Shown piece by piece: positions 1 through 6,781 of a DNA stretch of 64,000 bases. The stretch comes from Clostridia bacterium (lineage in GTDB: Bacteria > Bacillota > Clostridia > Lachnospirales > Anaerotignaceae): contig JALCQR010000005.1 in the NCBI GenBank assembly GCA_022651385.1, forward strand, positions 1 through 64,000, written 5' to 3'. The first letter of the stretch is position 1. Each line of letters begins with the position of its first letter. A program made the position numbers and the translations under genes. A model generated the notes under the pieces. The model had not been told where the DNA came from and ran no database searches. It was given only the letters and a program-made list of their open reading frames with translations.

Positions 1-303
1 ATTGAATTCCCATGGTTTACCCGGGAACTTACCGCCGAGGAAGCAAAAGCTTACACCACTTTCCTTTCCCTGCTCTGCAAGTTCTCAAAAGAGCTGAAAC
101 ACGCCAGCAGCAGGCCGGTAGAAACGGACAATGAGAAATACGCCTTCCGCTGCTTCCTTCTCCGCCTCGGCTTTATCGGACCGGAGTACAAGGGAGCAAG
201 AAAGATCCTGCTTCAGAACCTGACCGGGAATTCAGCATTCCGGCATGGTGCTCCTATAAAAGTGGAATCTACTGAGGCTCAGAAGCAGGAGGCGGCAGAA
301 TGA
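1..303 (+). CDS. 3' part of a mobile-element protein of unknown function
   Basis: An open frame runs in from the left edge and ends at TGA 301-303, giving the last 100 residues of a protein that begins outside the window. The fragment starts IEFPWFTRELTAEEAKAYTT and is mostly helical and charged, with no catalytic motif I can name. Its stop overlaps the ATG of the next gene (ATGA), so the two are translationally coupled. Proteins with this type of C-terminus occur beside DUF4314 genes on conjugative or integrative elements of Clostridia (family knowledge); the function is not known to me. GC-rich codon use matches the rest of the left-hand element and not the chromosome. Confidence 0.75.
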   Translation: MEFPWFTRELTAEEAKAYTTFLSLLCKFSKELKHASSRPVETDNEKYAFRCFLLRLGFIGPEYKGARKILLQNLTGNSAFRHGAPIKVESTEAQKQEAAE

Positions 304-701
304 GATACCCAAGTCAAGACGAGATCCGAAACCTTCGTGAGCACTATCCGACAGGAGCCCGTGTGGAGCTCCTTGAGATGTGGGATAAGCAGGCACCGGC
401 GATCGGAACCAAAGGCACCGTTCGCTACGTGGATGACATCGGCAGCATCGGAGTTGATTGGGATACTGGCAGCAGCCTGAGCGTGGTTTTCGGAGCAGAC
501 CGCTGCCGGTCACTGGTGCCGGAGTTCACACAGACGGTACGCGATCAGCTGATGGCGGTCCGGGATTCCGGTGAGACGAACATGCTCCTTGTACCAGCGG
601 TGCAGCGAATTGCATTCAATCTTGGATACTACGAGTTGGTGGCTTTCATCGAGGATCACCGGGAAGCCTATGTGACCTTCATCATGATAGGACACGTCTA
701 A
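300..701 (+). CDS. DUF4314-DUF5049 fusion protein of mobile elements
   Basis: 133-residue cytosolic protein. Residues about 5-78 (SxxEIRNLREHYPTGARVEL...GTVRYVDDIGSIGVDWDTGSSL) have the DUF4314 pattern, a small beta-rich domain. Residues about 85-130 (LMAVRDSGETNM...VPAVQRIAFNLGYYELVAFI) have the DUF5049 pattern. The two domains are often separate small proteins on phages and ICEs, so this is a fused form. The start is chosen on an AGGAGG ribosome site 8 nt upstream and on the 4-nt overlap with the preceding gene. No enzymatic motif is visible and the role is unknown. Domain naming is from memory of the families. Confidence 0.75.
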   Translation: MRYPSQDEIRNLREHYPTGARVELLEMWDKQAPAIGTKGTVRYVDDIGSIGVDWDTGSSLSVVFGADRCRSLVPEFTQTVRDQLMAVRDSGETNMLLVPAVQRIAFNLGYYELVAFIEDHREAYVTFIMIGHV

Positions 702-749
702 GATCCACAGGCTTTGCACAAGAATCTTGTGCAGTTTATGGTCTACATT

Positions 750-799
750 TCCTTGCTATCACAGGGCTTTAGAGTGATTAATACACATGCCAAAGGAAA
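750..799 (+). promoter_or_regulatory. leader/promoter repeat, copy A
   Basis: This 50-bp block upstream of the gene at 832 shares TCCTTGCTAT, then after a 10-nt variable spacer AGAGTGAT, then ACATGCCAAAGGAAA with the block at 1361-1410. The spacing is identical in both. TTGCTA and the AT-rich ATTAAT could be -35 and -10 elements. It is a duplicated expression signal by inference. Confidence 0.5.
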
Positions 800-831
800 G
801 CAAACAGGCACGAAACAAGGAGGACAAAACC

Positions 832-1266
832 ATGAAGAACATTTTTGAAGAAACCTACAACCGCATTCAGAATGCAAAGAAATCTTATGCAGAAGCCACC
901 ACCGCCGAAGGCAGGGATGCCGCACGAGAGGCAGCGAAGGAAGCAAAGGACTGGATTGACGAGACGGGCGACATTGCCTGCAAGATCTACCGGGCTTACG
1001 AGAAATCCAGAGACAACGAGAACCAGATTCTCGACTTCGACGATATCATCTGGGACCGGGACATCGAAGCCCTCACCGCCTGCATGAAGGAAAACGGCAT
1101 CAAGGCCTTCACCTACTCCTGCCGGGCAACCGACGCGGTAGAAACCTTATGGCTTTTCAAACAGGCTGGCTGCACGATCGGCGAGATGGTCGAGGTCAAC
1201 CTTCGGAAGGATTTCTTCGGAAACGGCTACGAAAAGGGCCACGCCTTCAAGGTGAGCATCAACTGA
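832..1266 (+). CDS. hypothetical mobile-element protein, 144 aa
   Basis: I do not recognise a characterised family. The ATG at 832 is chosen over the in-frame 787 ATG because AAGGAGG lies 7 nt before it and the earlier start falls inside the duplicated leader. Residues 1-50 are a charged, Ala/Glu/Lys-rich probable helix (NRIQNAKKSYAEATTAEGRD). Residues 70-144 are mixed alpha/beta with IKAFTYSCRATDAVETLWLF and a C-terminal GHAFKVSIN, resembling small accessory proteins carried by clostridial ICEs. There is no signal peptide or membrane segment. It probably has its own promoter in the repeat upstream. Confidence 0.65.
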   Translation: MKNIFEETYNRIQNAKKSYAEATTAEGRDAAREAAKEAKDWIDETGDIACKIYRAYEKSRDNENQILDFDDIIWDRDIEALTACMKENGIKAFTYSCRATDAVETLWLFKQAGCTIGEMVEVNLRKDFFGNGYEKGHAFKVSIN

Positions 1267-1360
1267 AAACGGACGGGGAAGGGAGCCCACCAGGACTCTT
1301 TTCCTCGTAGAAATACACAAGAGTGTTGGCCGTATCTTTGTGACATATTTCCTCTGGTTC

Positions 1361-1410
1361 TCCTTGCTATTGTTCCGGCGCAGAGTGATATATGTACATG
1401 CCAAAGGAAA
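1361..1410 (+). promoter_or_regulatory. leader/promoter repeat, copy B
   Basis: Second copy of the 50-bp block at 750-799: TCCTTGCTAT, 10-nt divergent spacer, AGAGTGAT, then ACATGCCAAAGGAAA. It lies just ahead of the gene at 1444. Keeping both blocks and their spacing between two unrelated genes points to a functional promoter or anti-termination leader. Confidence 0.5.
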
Positions 1411-1443
1411 AGGGCACAAGAAAGAAAACGGAGGAAAAAGACC

Positions 1444-1671
1444 ATGTGGAAAGAAGGAAGCCTGAAGATTGAAGACCAGATTTTTACCTACTGCGCGAAG
1501 GTTTACGAAGAGCCAAGCGAAGACTACGGTATCGACGGCGGCAGGATCAGCAAACTCGAGATTCGCTTAGGCGACTTCCCGGTCGTAAGATATGACCGGG
1601 GCTGGGGCATCGAGCCGGAAACGGAGAACGCACAGCTTGCACTTCTTGCGATCCTGCACAGCATGAACTAA
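1444..1671 (+). CDS. small mobile-element protein, 75 aa
   Basis: Begins with ATG after CGGAGG. Contains IDGGRISKLEIR and YDRGWGIEP, a pattern I associate with an uncharacterised DUF family (about 70-80 residues) carried by plasmids and ICEs of Lachnospiraceae; the family number is uncertain. It is predicted soluble and beta-rich. It is the last plus-strand gene of the left accessory cluster and is followed by a gene-poor stretch and the convergent type III restriction gene. Confidence 0.65.
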   Translation: MWKEGSLKIEDQIFTYCAKVYEEPSEDYGIDGGRISKLEIRLGDFPVVRYDRGWGIEPETENAQLALLAILHSMN

Positions 1672-1982
1672 ACAGAATGCTTATAAAAATGCGTGTGATT
1701 AACATCGACCGGGAGGGGGAGGGAAAAATCCCTGTGGCCATATCATGGCAGACCGCCGGCCCCTCTTCCGTTAATTTCCGCGAAATTGCAAGGGGGGGGG
1801 TATTCAGTCCGACACCCAGCCTCAAAGCGGCTTATTTCCGCGATTTATCGTCCATCTAGCAGCGTCATAAAGTTTATATACTTCAGATAGAATCAGCCAT
1901 TTTTATCGATTTTCGAGTACATCAGGTATCCTCTTTGCAGAAAAATACCGCACCAGAGCGAAACTCTCCGGTGCGGCACATT
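1672..1982. other. gene-free junction with a G9 tract
   Basis: No convincing gene. The 60-codon frame across it lacks a ribosome site and runs through a run of nine G (1792-1800). The stretch also holds AATTTCCGCGAAATT (a near-perfect palindrome around 1772) and a second TTTCCGCG nearby. It separates the accessory genes from the type III R-M locus and may be the joint of two pieces of mobile DNA (inference). Confidence 0.5.
1941..1976 (-). terminator. rho-independent terminator of the res gene
   Basis: Read on the minus strand: CCGCACCGGAGAG, loop TTTCG, then CTCTGGTGCGG, followed by TATTTTT. It lies 7 nt beyond the stop of the type III restriction subunit. Confidence 0.85.
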
Positions 1983-4220
1983 TTAGAATACATCAGCTAT
2001 TGGCTGCCAATGCTCATCTGCCATATCTTCGGCAAACACAGTGTTATTGATATAAAGATGGTTATCCTTGTCGCGGACAAATCCCCAGTTCAAGTTATTA
2101 CGAGATGCATACGTCTTGAATGCTTCAAACTTATTCTGAATTTGCCGGTCAATGTTCTTATCCTTGCCTTTTGCCTCTCCGCCTTTTGTTTCAATCACCC
2201 AGATGGTACCGTCTTTCTTCTTTACGATGTAGTCAGCGTAGAAGAGCCACTGATGCCAAAGCGAATCCAGATATACGATAGAGAAGTATTGCTGACCACT
2301 GTCGCCGTTCTTGTAGACCCAGTCTATATCGCCACGGCCTTCGCAATACTGCTCGAACAGCTGCTCAGGCATACTGCGGATCAACGAGGTGGCAAATCCG
2401 GAAGAGTAGTCCTTATAAGCGTTGCTCAGATATTCGACTTCTTCTTTTACACCCGGGTCGTACTTGAAGAAGTCCTGATCCGGAATGTGAAAATCCGATA
2501 CCTTTGGTTCCGGCATGTGCATCTGGATATTGCGCTCGCCCTGTTGAGAAGCTGCTTCTCTGAATTCTTCCTTGAGCAGATGTACATTGTTGATAACAAA
2601 GGCGTAGAATTCTGTTGTTTCAAGAGAAAGCACCTTCTTGTTGCTGGCTCGTCCCTTGCGGAACAGACGCTCCAGAATGGTTTTCACCTTCGCGGTCGGC
2701 ATGCCAATGGTCTGTTTGATCTCGTCCGTGCAATGCAGAAGCTTGATGCCGTCCTTGTGTGTATCAACCTTCTGCCGTGTCTGAATATAGGCAGCAGAAT
2801 CACGCAATGCATCCGTCCGGACGAATGTACCCTGCAGTGCCTGACCATAGAGTGTTCTTCCTATTCTGTAACCCGAGCCCTTAAGAATATCTGCATTCTC
2901 GCGGAACTTCTTAGCGGAATCCGGGTTTGTGCTTAAATGATATTTCTGCATGAACAGGTCATAAATCTTGTACCAGACCTCTCGTTCACCGAGACCGTGA
3001 TACTCGAGGTCACGGATCTGCTTTGGCAGCGCGAATGTCTTGCACTTCTCCTTCAGGAACAGCCTTCTGGTCTCGTACGCCTTGTCAAGACTTGAAAGCA
3101 GCCCTGCTTTGTACTCTTCGTCAAACGTGTAGACATAGCAGAAATCGAGAATGTCATCGTCATAATGGTGTGCTTCCGGCATTCTGCGGATTCGCCCGAT
3201 TGTCTGGATCGTAAACTGCTCACTCATGCCTTCGCGGAGCTTCACAAGAATCTTTGCGCGAGGGCAGTCCCAGCCGGTACTGATTGCCTGCTTCATGAGA
3301 AGGAACACAGGCGTTGCGTTGTTTTCCGTCAGATCATCCGGAAGATCCTTCTTATCCTCACTCATCCACTTGCTGGCAAGACCATTCTCATAGGTGTAGC
3401 CCATTTCGCGCAGTTTATCCTCTACAGCCTTGATTGTTTCCGGCTGTCCGCTTGGGAACTGGATCAGCACGAGCGGACGGATATCTTTTCCGAGTGCTTT
3501 ATATCGCGCAGCAATTTCTTTGCGCTTGGTGTCAGCCAGATCGAGAAGAATATCATAGTCGTTGCCGACATCTGTATTTGCTTCGATGCCCTCATTGACA
3601 TAAATCGCCTTTGTGATCAGTCCGGCATCAATGACATCCTGCTCATCAATCTCGAAGAATTCGTACTTCTTATTCTGGATGGCCGTGGCAGACACACGAA
3701 TAATGTTCTTTGCCGCAAAAGCGTCTATGATCTCCCGTGCCTTGCTTGTGTTGTTCGAGTGCTCCTCATCGATGATAACGATAAAATCAATATGGTTCCG
3801 ATGAGCTTCGGCGATACGGTCAAACAGGTTCTTGCGCTCACTGTCACGGATGGCTGTGTTGCCGCGTTTTGTTACAAGCTCCCAGTTGATGAACGTCGTG
3901 CTTTCCGGCGTAAAACCATTCTGCAGAGCATCGAAAAGATTCTGTGTGTCACGCTGTGGGGCAATCTTCTCCATTTTCTTCCGGCTCTGTTCCTCCAGAT
4001 CGCCCTTACCCGGGCAGAGCCAGACAAACGCCGTGTTTTTGTTCACGCTGTCCATATAGGTGACAACGAAGTCAATCAGGATGATCGTTTTGCCTGCACC
4101 GGTCGGTGCTTTCATAACGATGGTCTGCTTGCTGTTGCTGTTTGTCGTAAAATCAATCAGCTTCAGGACAGCCTGCTCCTGAAAGTCAAAGACATGATCA
4201 AGTGTCAGTCCGTTTACCAT
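1983..4220 (-). CDS. res: type III restriction endonuclease, Res subunit
   Basis: 745-residue SF2 translocase/nuclease that acts with Mod to cleave unmethylated DNA. Visible are Walker A MKAPTGAGKT (about residues 37-46), a DEAH-like box IIDEEHSN (about 170), motif III-like RVSATA, motif VI QTIGRIRRM (about 345) and a C-terminal PD-(D/E)XK nuclease core YADYIV...IWVIETKGGE (about 665-690). Its ATG lies inside the end of mod (7-nt overlap), so the subunits are coupled. It is shorter than classical EcoP1I/EcoP15I Res (about 970 aa) but complete for the compact clostridial type. A terminator follows at once. Confidence 0.93.
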   Translation of the reverse strand: MVNGLTLDHVFDFQEQAVLKLIDFTTNSNSKQTIVMKAPTGAGKTIILIDFVVTYMDSVNKNTAFVWLCPGKGDLEEQSRKKMEKIAPQRDTQNLFDALQNGFTPESTTFINWELVTKRGNTAIRDSERKNLFDRIAEAHRNHIDFIVIIDEEHSNNTSKAREIIDAFAAKNIIRVSATAIQNKKYEFFEIDEQDVIDAGLITKAIYVNEGIEANTDVGNDYDILLDLADTKRKEIAARYKALGKDIRPLVLIQFPSGQPETIKAVEDKLREMGYTYENGLASKWMSEDKKDLPDDLTENNATPVFLLMKQAISTGWDCPRAKILVKLREGMSEQFTIQTIGRIRRMPEAHHYDDDILDFCYVYTFDEEYKAGLLSSLDKAYETRRLFLKEKCKTFALPKQIRDLEYHGLGEREVWYKIYDLFMQKYHLSTNPDSAKKFRENADILKGSGYRIGRTLYGQALQGTFVRTDALRDSAAYIQTRQKVDTHKDGIKLLHCTDEIKQTIGMPTAKVKTILERLFRKGRASNKKVLSLETTEFYAFVINNVHLLKEEFREAASQQGERNIQMHMPEPKVSDFHIPDQDFFKYDPGVKEEVEYLSNAYKDYSSGFATSLIRSMPEQLFEQYCEGRGDIDWVYKNGDSGQQYFSIVYLDSLWHQWLFYADYIVKKKDGTIWVIETKGGEAKGKDKNIDRQIQNKFEAFKTYASRNNLNWGFVRDKDNHLYINNTVFAEDMADEHWQPIADVF

Positions 4221-5941
4221 GATTCGCCCTCCTCCCGCAGCTCGAAGTCAAAATAGTAATCCGGAATAATGTATACCGGAATTTTCTCAAAGAGGGTCTC
4301 CTGATCCGTGGTAAGGAGTACATTTTTCGAGAGGTAAATGGCCTTGACATCAGGATACTGATCCCAGTGCGAAGATATATCATCCGCCTGTTCATCAGTC
4401 AGGATCATGAGATATCTCCTGCCATCCAGCTTGATGCCATTCTCCAGCTGGATCATTTCGGCAATATGCTGCAGAAGAGCGTCAGAAAGATATTCCTCGT
4501 TTCTGGCCACAAAATCAGTCTTGTAGTATTTCAGATTCGCCGGGATGCCGTCTGAATATTTGCTGCCGTCCGTGCGAATACCAGTGATCACAGTCTTTAC
4601 TCTTGGGTATGTCACGTTCTCGCAGATACCGTTTTCATTATTGGTGCAGAGAATAAAGTGCCGGTTGCCGCCATCCTCCTGATTCAATTCGAGAACCGCC
4701 TGAGCAGTAGTGCCACTACCAGCGAAAAAATCAAGAACAAGTTTTTGATTTTGGCAAATCTGGATTAGCTGTGCAATCAATGATGAGGGCTTTGGAAAAC
4801 CAAATTCATCAAATCCCACTTTTGTTATTTCTTTTTTTGCGTTGTCATTTGAAAATTTATTGTCAATTAATGCAATAGATGATAATTTTGTTTCCCTTGT
4901 TTGATATTCGATCGTGTATGGACGAGCTTTCGATATTGATGCGTTTGCGTAAGTCTTCGTGTAGATTCTCGGCCTTCCTCTACCTTGCTTAATTACGACA
5001 AACCCATTATCCAATCCAAATTTGAATTTTTCTAAACTCCACCGCCATACCCAGTCTTTTGCTTTGTGATTGCCATTATGACGAGATTTATACTTTTTCT
5101 CATCACCACCTGGAAAATACATTTTCCCTTCGACCTCAATTGGAAAGTCCATTGCAGGGTTATACCATAATGAATCATAATCTAGTGTTTGATTTAATTT
5201 ATATCCGCCACGCAAATTATAGTACTCGTCTTTGAGCGGGTAATCTTCGTTGGAAGCAAAGACTCCTTTGAATTGTGCCATATCATGATTTTTTGCATAC
5301 ATCAATACATAGTCATTATTTTTTGCAACAGCTCCTGTATGATCTTTGCCAGATTTCTTTGTAACTCTCGGTAAAGTTGCGAAAAAATTTTTGTCTCCAA
5401 AGATCTCGTCACAAAGCATTTTTAAGCTGGCCTGTTCGTTGTCATCAATACTAATAAAAATTGTGCCTGTATCGGATAACAAATTGCGAGCAATGCTTAG
5501 ACGGTTATACATAAATGAAAGCCATTTACTGTGCCGAAAGCCATCTTCAGTATCAAGATAGGCATCATCATACATAAAGTCTTTATTTCCAGTATTGTAG
5601 GGTGGATCGATATAGATCACATCAATCCTGCCTTTATGTGTCTTCTCCAGAAGTTTCAGACTGTGCAGATTATCTCCTTCAAGCAGGAAGTTATAGTCCT
5701 CTCCCGGAGCGGCAGTAATCTCACGGTCATGGTCCTCTGTGAACACAGGGATGTAGTCTTTCATCTTAATATCGACAGCTTCCTCGTGCTGTTCCCAGAC
5801 GAGACCGTACTTCTTTGAATTCAGCTCGTTCTCGATTTCTCCGATAGCACGAAGCGTATCATCGTCATCAACATTTTTCTTTTTTAATGTGTCCAGAAAG
5901 GCGAGCATGCGTTCGCGCTTCTGCTGTGACAAATTTGCCAT
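4214..5941 (-). CDS. mod: type III N6-adenine DNA methyltransferase, Mod subunit
   Basis: 575-residue beta-class methyltransferase that recognises the target and methylates adenine. Motif IV is YIDPPYNTG (about residues 112-120) and precedes motif I LDFFAGSGTT (about 400-409), the beta-group order. Between them lies the target-recognition domain. That central stretch (roughly 4750-5590) is much more AT-rich than the two ends and than res, a mosaic pattern expected from exchange of specificity domains. The ATG has AGAGGTG upstream. The gene sits 15 nt downstream of the XRE repressor, so all three minus-strand genes may be co-transcribed. Confidence 0.93.
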   Translation of the reverse strand: MANLSQQKRERMLAFLDTLKKKNVDDDDTLRAIGEIENELNSKKYGLVWEQHEEAVDIKMKDYIPVFTEDHDREITAAPGEDYNFLLEGDNLHSLKLLEKTHKGRIDVIYIDPPYNTGNKDFMYDDAYLDTEDGFRHSKWLSFMYNRLSIARNLLSDTGTIFISIDDNEQASLKMLCDEIFGDKNFFATLPRVTKKSGKDHTGAVAKNNDYVLMYAKNHDMAQFKGVFASNEDYPLKDEYYNLRGGYKLNQTLDYDSLWYNPAMDFPIEVEGKMYFPGGDEKKYKSRHNGNHKAKDWVWRWSLEKFKFGLDNGFVVIKQGRGRPRIYTKTYANASISKARPYTIEYQTRETKLSSIALIDNKFSNDNAKKEITKVGFDEFGFPKPSSLIAQLIQICQNQKLVLDFFAGSGTTAQAVLELNQEDGGNRHFILCTNNENGICENVTYPRVKTVITGIRTDGSKYSDGIPANLKYYKTDFVARNEEYLSDALLQHIAEMIQLENGIKLDGRRYLMILTDEQADDISSHWDQYPDVKAIYLSKNVLLTTDQETLFEKIPVYIIPDYYFDFELREEGESW

Positions 5942-5956
5942 GTAAACACCTCTTCT

Positions 5957-6373
5957 TTATTTTTCAATCATTACCCGGATCTTTGTCTTATCCGTCTTTT
6001 CCAGTGTGTCCTGATCAAGGCAGCGGAGACGTTCTGAACGGATCAGCGCATCCACAGCCGCTTTGCCGTAGCTGTCCAGCGACGCATACATCCGGAGCGT
6101 TTCCGAGTAGTCATCAGCTATTGCCCATCTTCCGAGCTGATCGATGCCTTCTTCTGAAAGTCTGGGAGAAGATGCATCCTCAGATCGTCCGGTCAGATAA
6201 TCAAGCCTGACGTCAAACAAATCGCATAACTCATTCAGTTTATCAAAATCCGGCATCCGCTTGTCTGTTTCCCACATGGCTACCGTTCCTTTTGATACGC
6301 CAAGATTATCTGCGAGCGTTACCTGCGTATAGCCGTTCTTTTTTCTCAGTTCTTTTAACCTTTCTCCTATCAT
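5957..6373 (-). CDS. XRE-family transcriptional repressor
   Basis: 138 residues with an N-terminal Cro/CI-type helix-turn-helix (GERLKELRKKNGYTQVTLAD...LGVSKGTVAMWE, residues 3-35) and a C-terminal helical dimerisation region. Its promoter faces away from that of the excisionase-primase operon, the classic switch layout of integrative elements. The recognition helix sits around SKGTVAMW. Candidate operator half-sites GTGAGA occur three times in the divergent region (about 6392, 6463, 6529). It lies directly upstream of mod, so it may also drive the R-M genes. Confidence 0.85.
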   Translation of the reverse strand: MIGERLKELRKKNGYTQVTLADNLGVSKGTVAMWETDKRMPDFDKLNELCDLFDVRLDYLTGRSEDASSPRLSEEGIDQLGRWAIADDYSETLRMYASLDSYGKAAVDALIRSERLRCLDQDTLEKTDKTKIRVMIEK

Positions 6374-6395
6374 AACGAATACCTCCTATGTGAGA

Positions 6396-6425
6396 ATAAT
6401 ATCCTATTTGATGTGCTTTCGTCAA
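6396..6425 (-). promoter_or_regulatory. promoter of the repressor (and possibly mod-res)
   Basis: On the minus strand: TTGACG, 18-nt spacer, TATTAT, then TAGGAGG and the repressor ATG. Close to the sigma-A consensus. Confidence 0.7.
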
Positions 6426-6475
6426 CCATATTTTATTTATTTGTAAATATTTATATTGTTTTTGTGAGATACGTG

Positions 6476-6504
6476 TTGACATAGGTAACGCATTGTGATA
6501 TTTT
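6476..6504 (+). promoter_or_regulatory. promoter of the xis-primase operon
   Basis: TTGACA, 17-nt spacer, TATTTT, facing the excisionase-like gene. GTGAGA motifs flank it at about 6463 and 6529 and are candidate repressor half-sites, so this is likely the lytic/excision promoter silenced by the XRE protein (inference). Confidence 0.65.
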
Positions 6505-6564
6505 CAAAATGTAAAATCTAACATATAGTGAGATTTTAAGATCAACAGAAAGGAGGAACGGGAA

Positions 6565-6744
6565 ATGGAGAAAACCACCATCAGTGTTCAGGAGATGGCC
6601 GCTGAAATGGGAATCAGCCTGCCGAAAGCATACGCCCTCGTCAAGGAACCGGACTTTCCGACGATCCGTGTTGGCAATCGGATTCTGATCCCGGTAGAAG
6701 CGTTTCATGAGTGGCTTGTAGTTGCTTCCAATAAGAAGAAATGA
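6565..6744 (+). CDS. excisionase-like small HTH protein
   Basis: 59 residues, start ATG after AAAGGAGG. The sequence (SVQEMAAEMGISLPKAYALV...FPTIRVGNRILIPVEAFHEW) is the HTH_17/excisionase winged-helix pattern that binds DNA near attachment sites or replication origins. It lies between the repressor and the primase gene, the usual place of a xis or regulatory gene in integrative elements. Confidence 0.8.
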   Translation: MEKTTISVQEMAAEMGISLPKAYALVKEPDFPTIRVGNRILIPVEAFHEWLVVASNKKK

Positions 6745-6781
6745 GTGCATCGAAGACGTCGGGGGAAAGGAGGAAAGGAAA

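Noticed and set aside
1677-1859. 60-codon ORF across the G9 tract
   Set aside because: No ribosome site, low-quality composition and no recognisable sequence.
1935-2936. 333-codon plus-strand ORF opposite res
   Set aside because: Shadow of the restriction gene; the protein has no family features while the minus frame has full helicase and nuclease motifs.
3165-4256. 363-codon plus-strand ORF opposite res
   Set aside because: Also antisense to res motifs; long only because of the GC-richer codon pattern.
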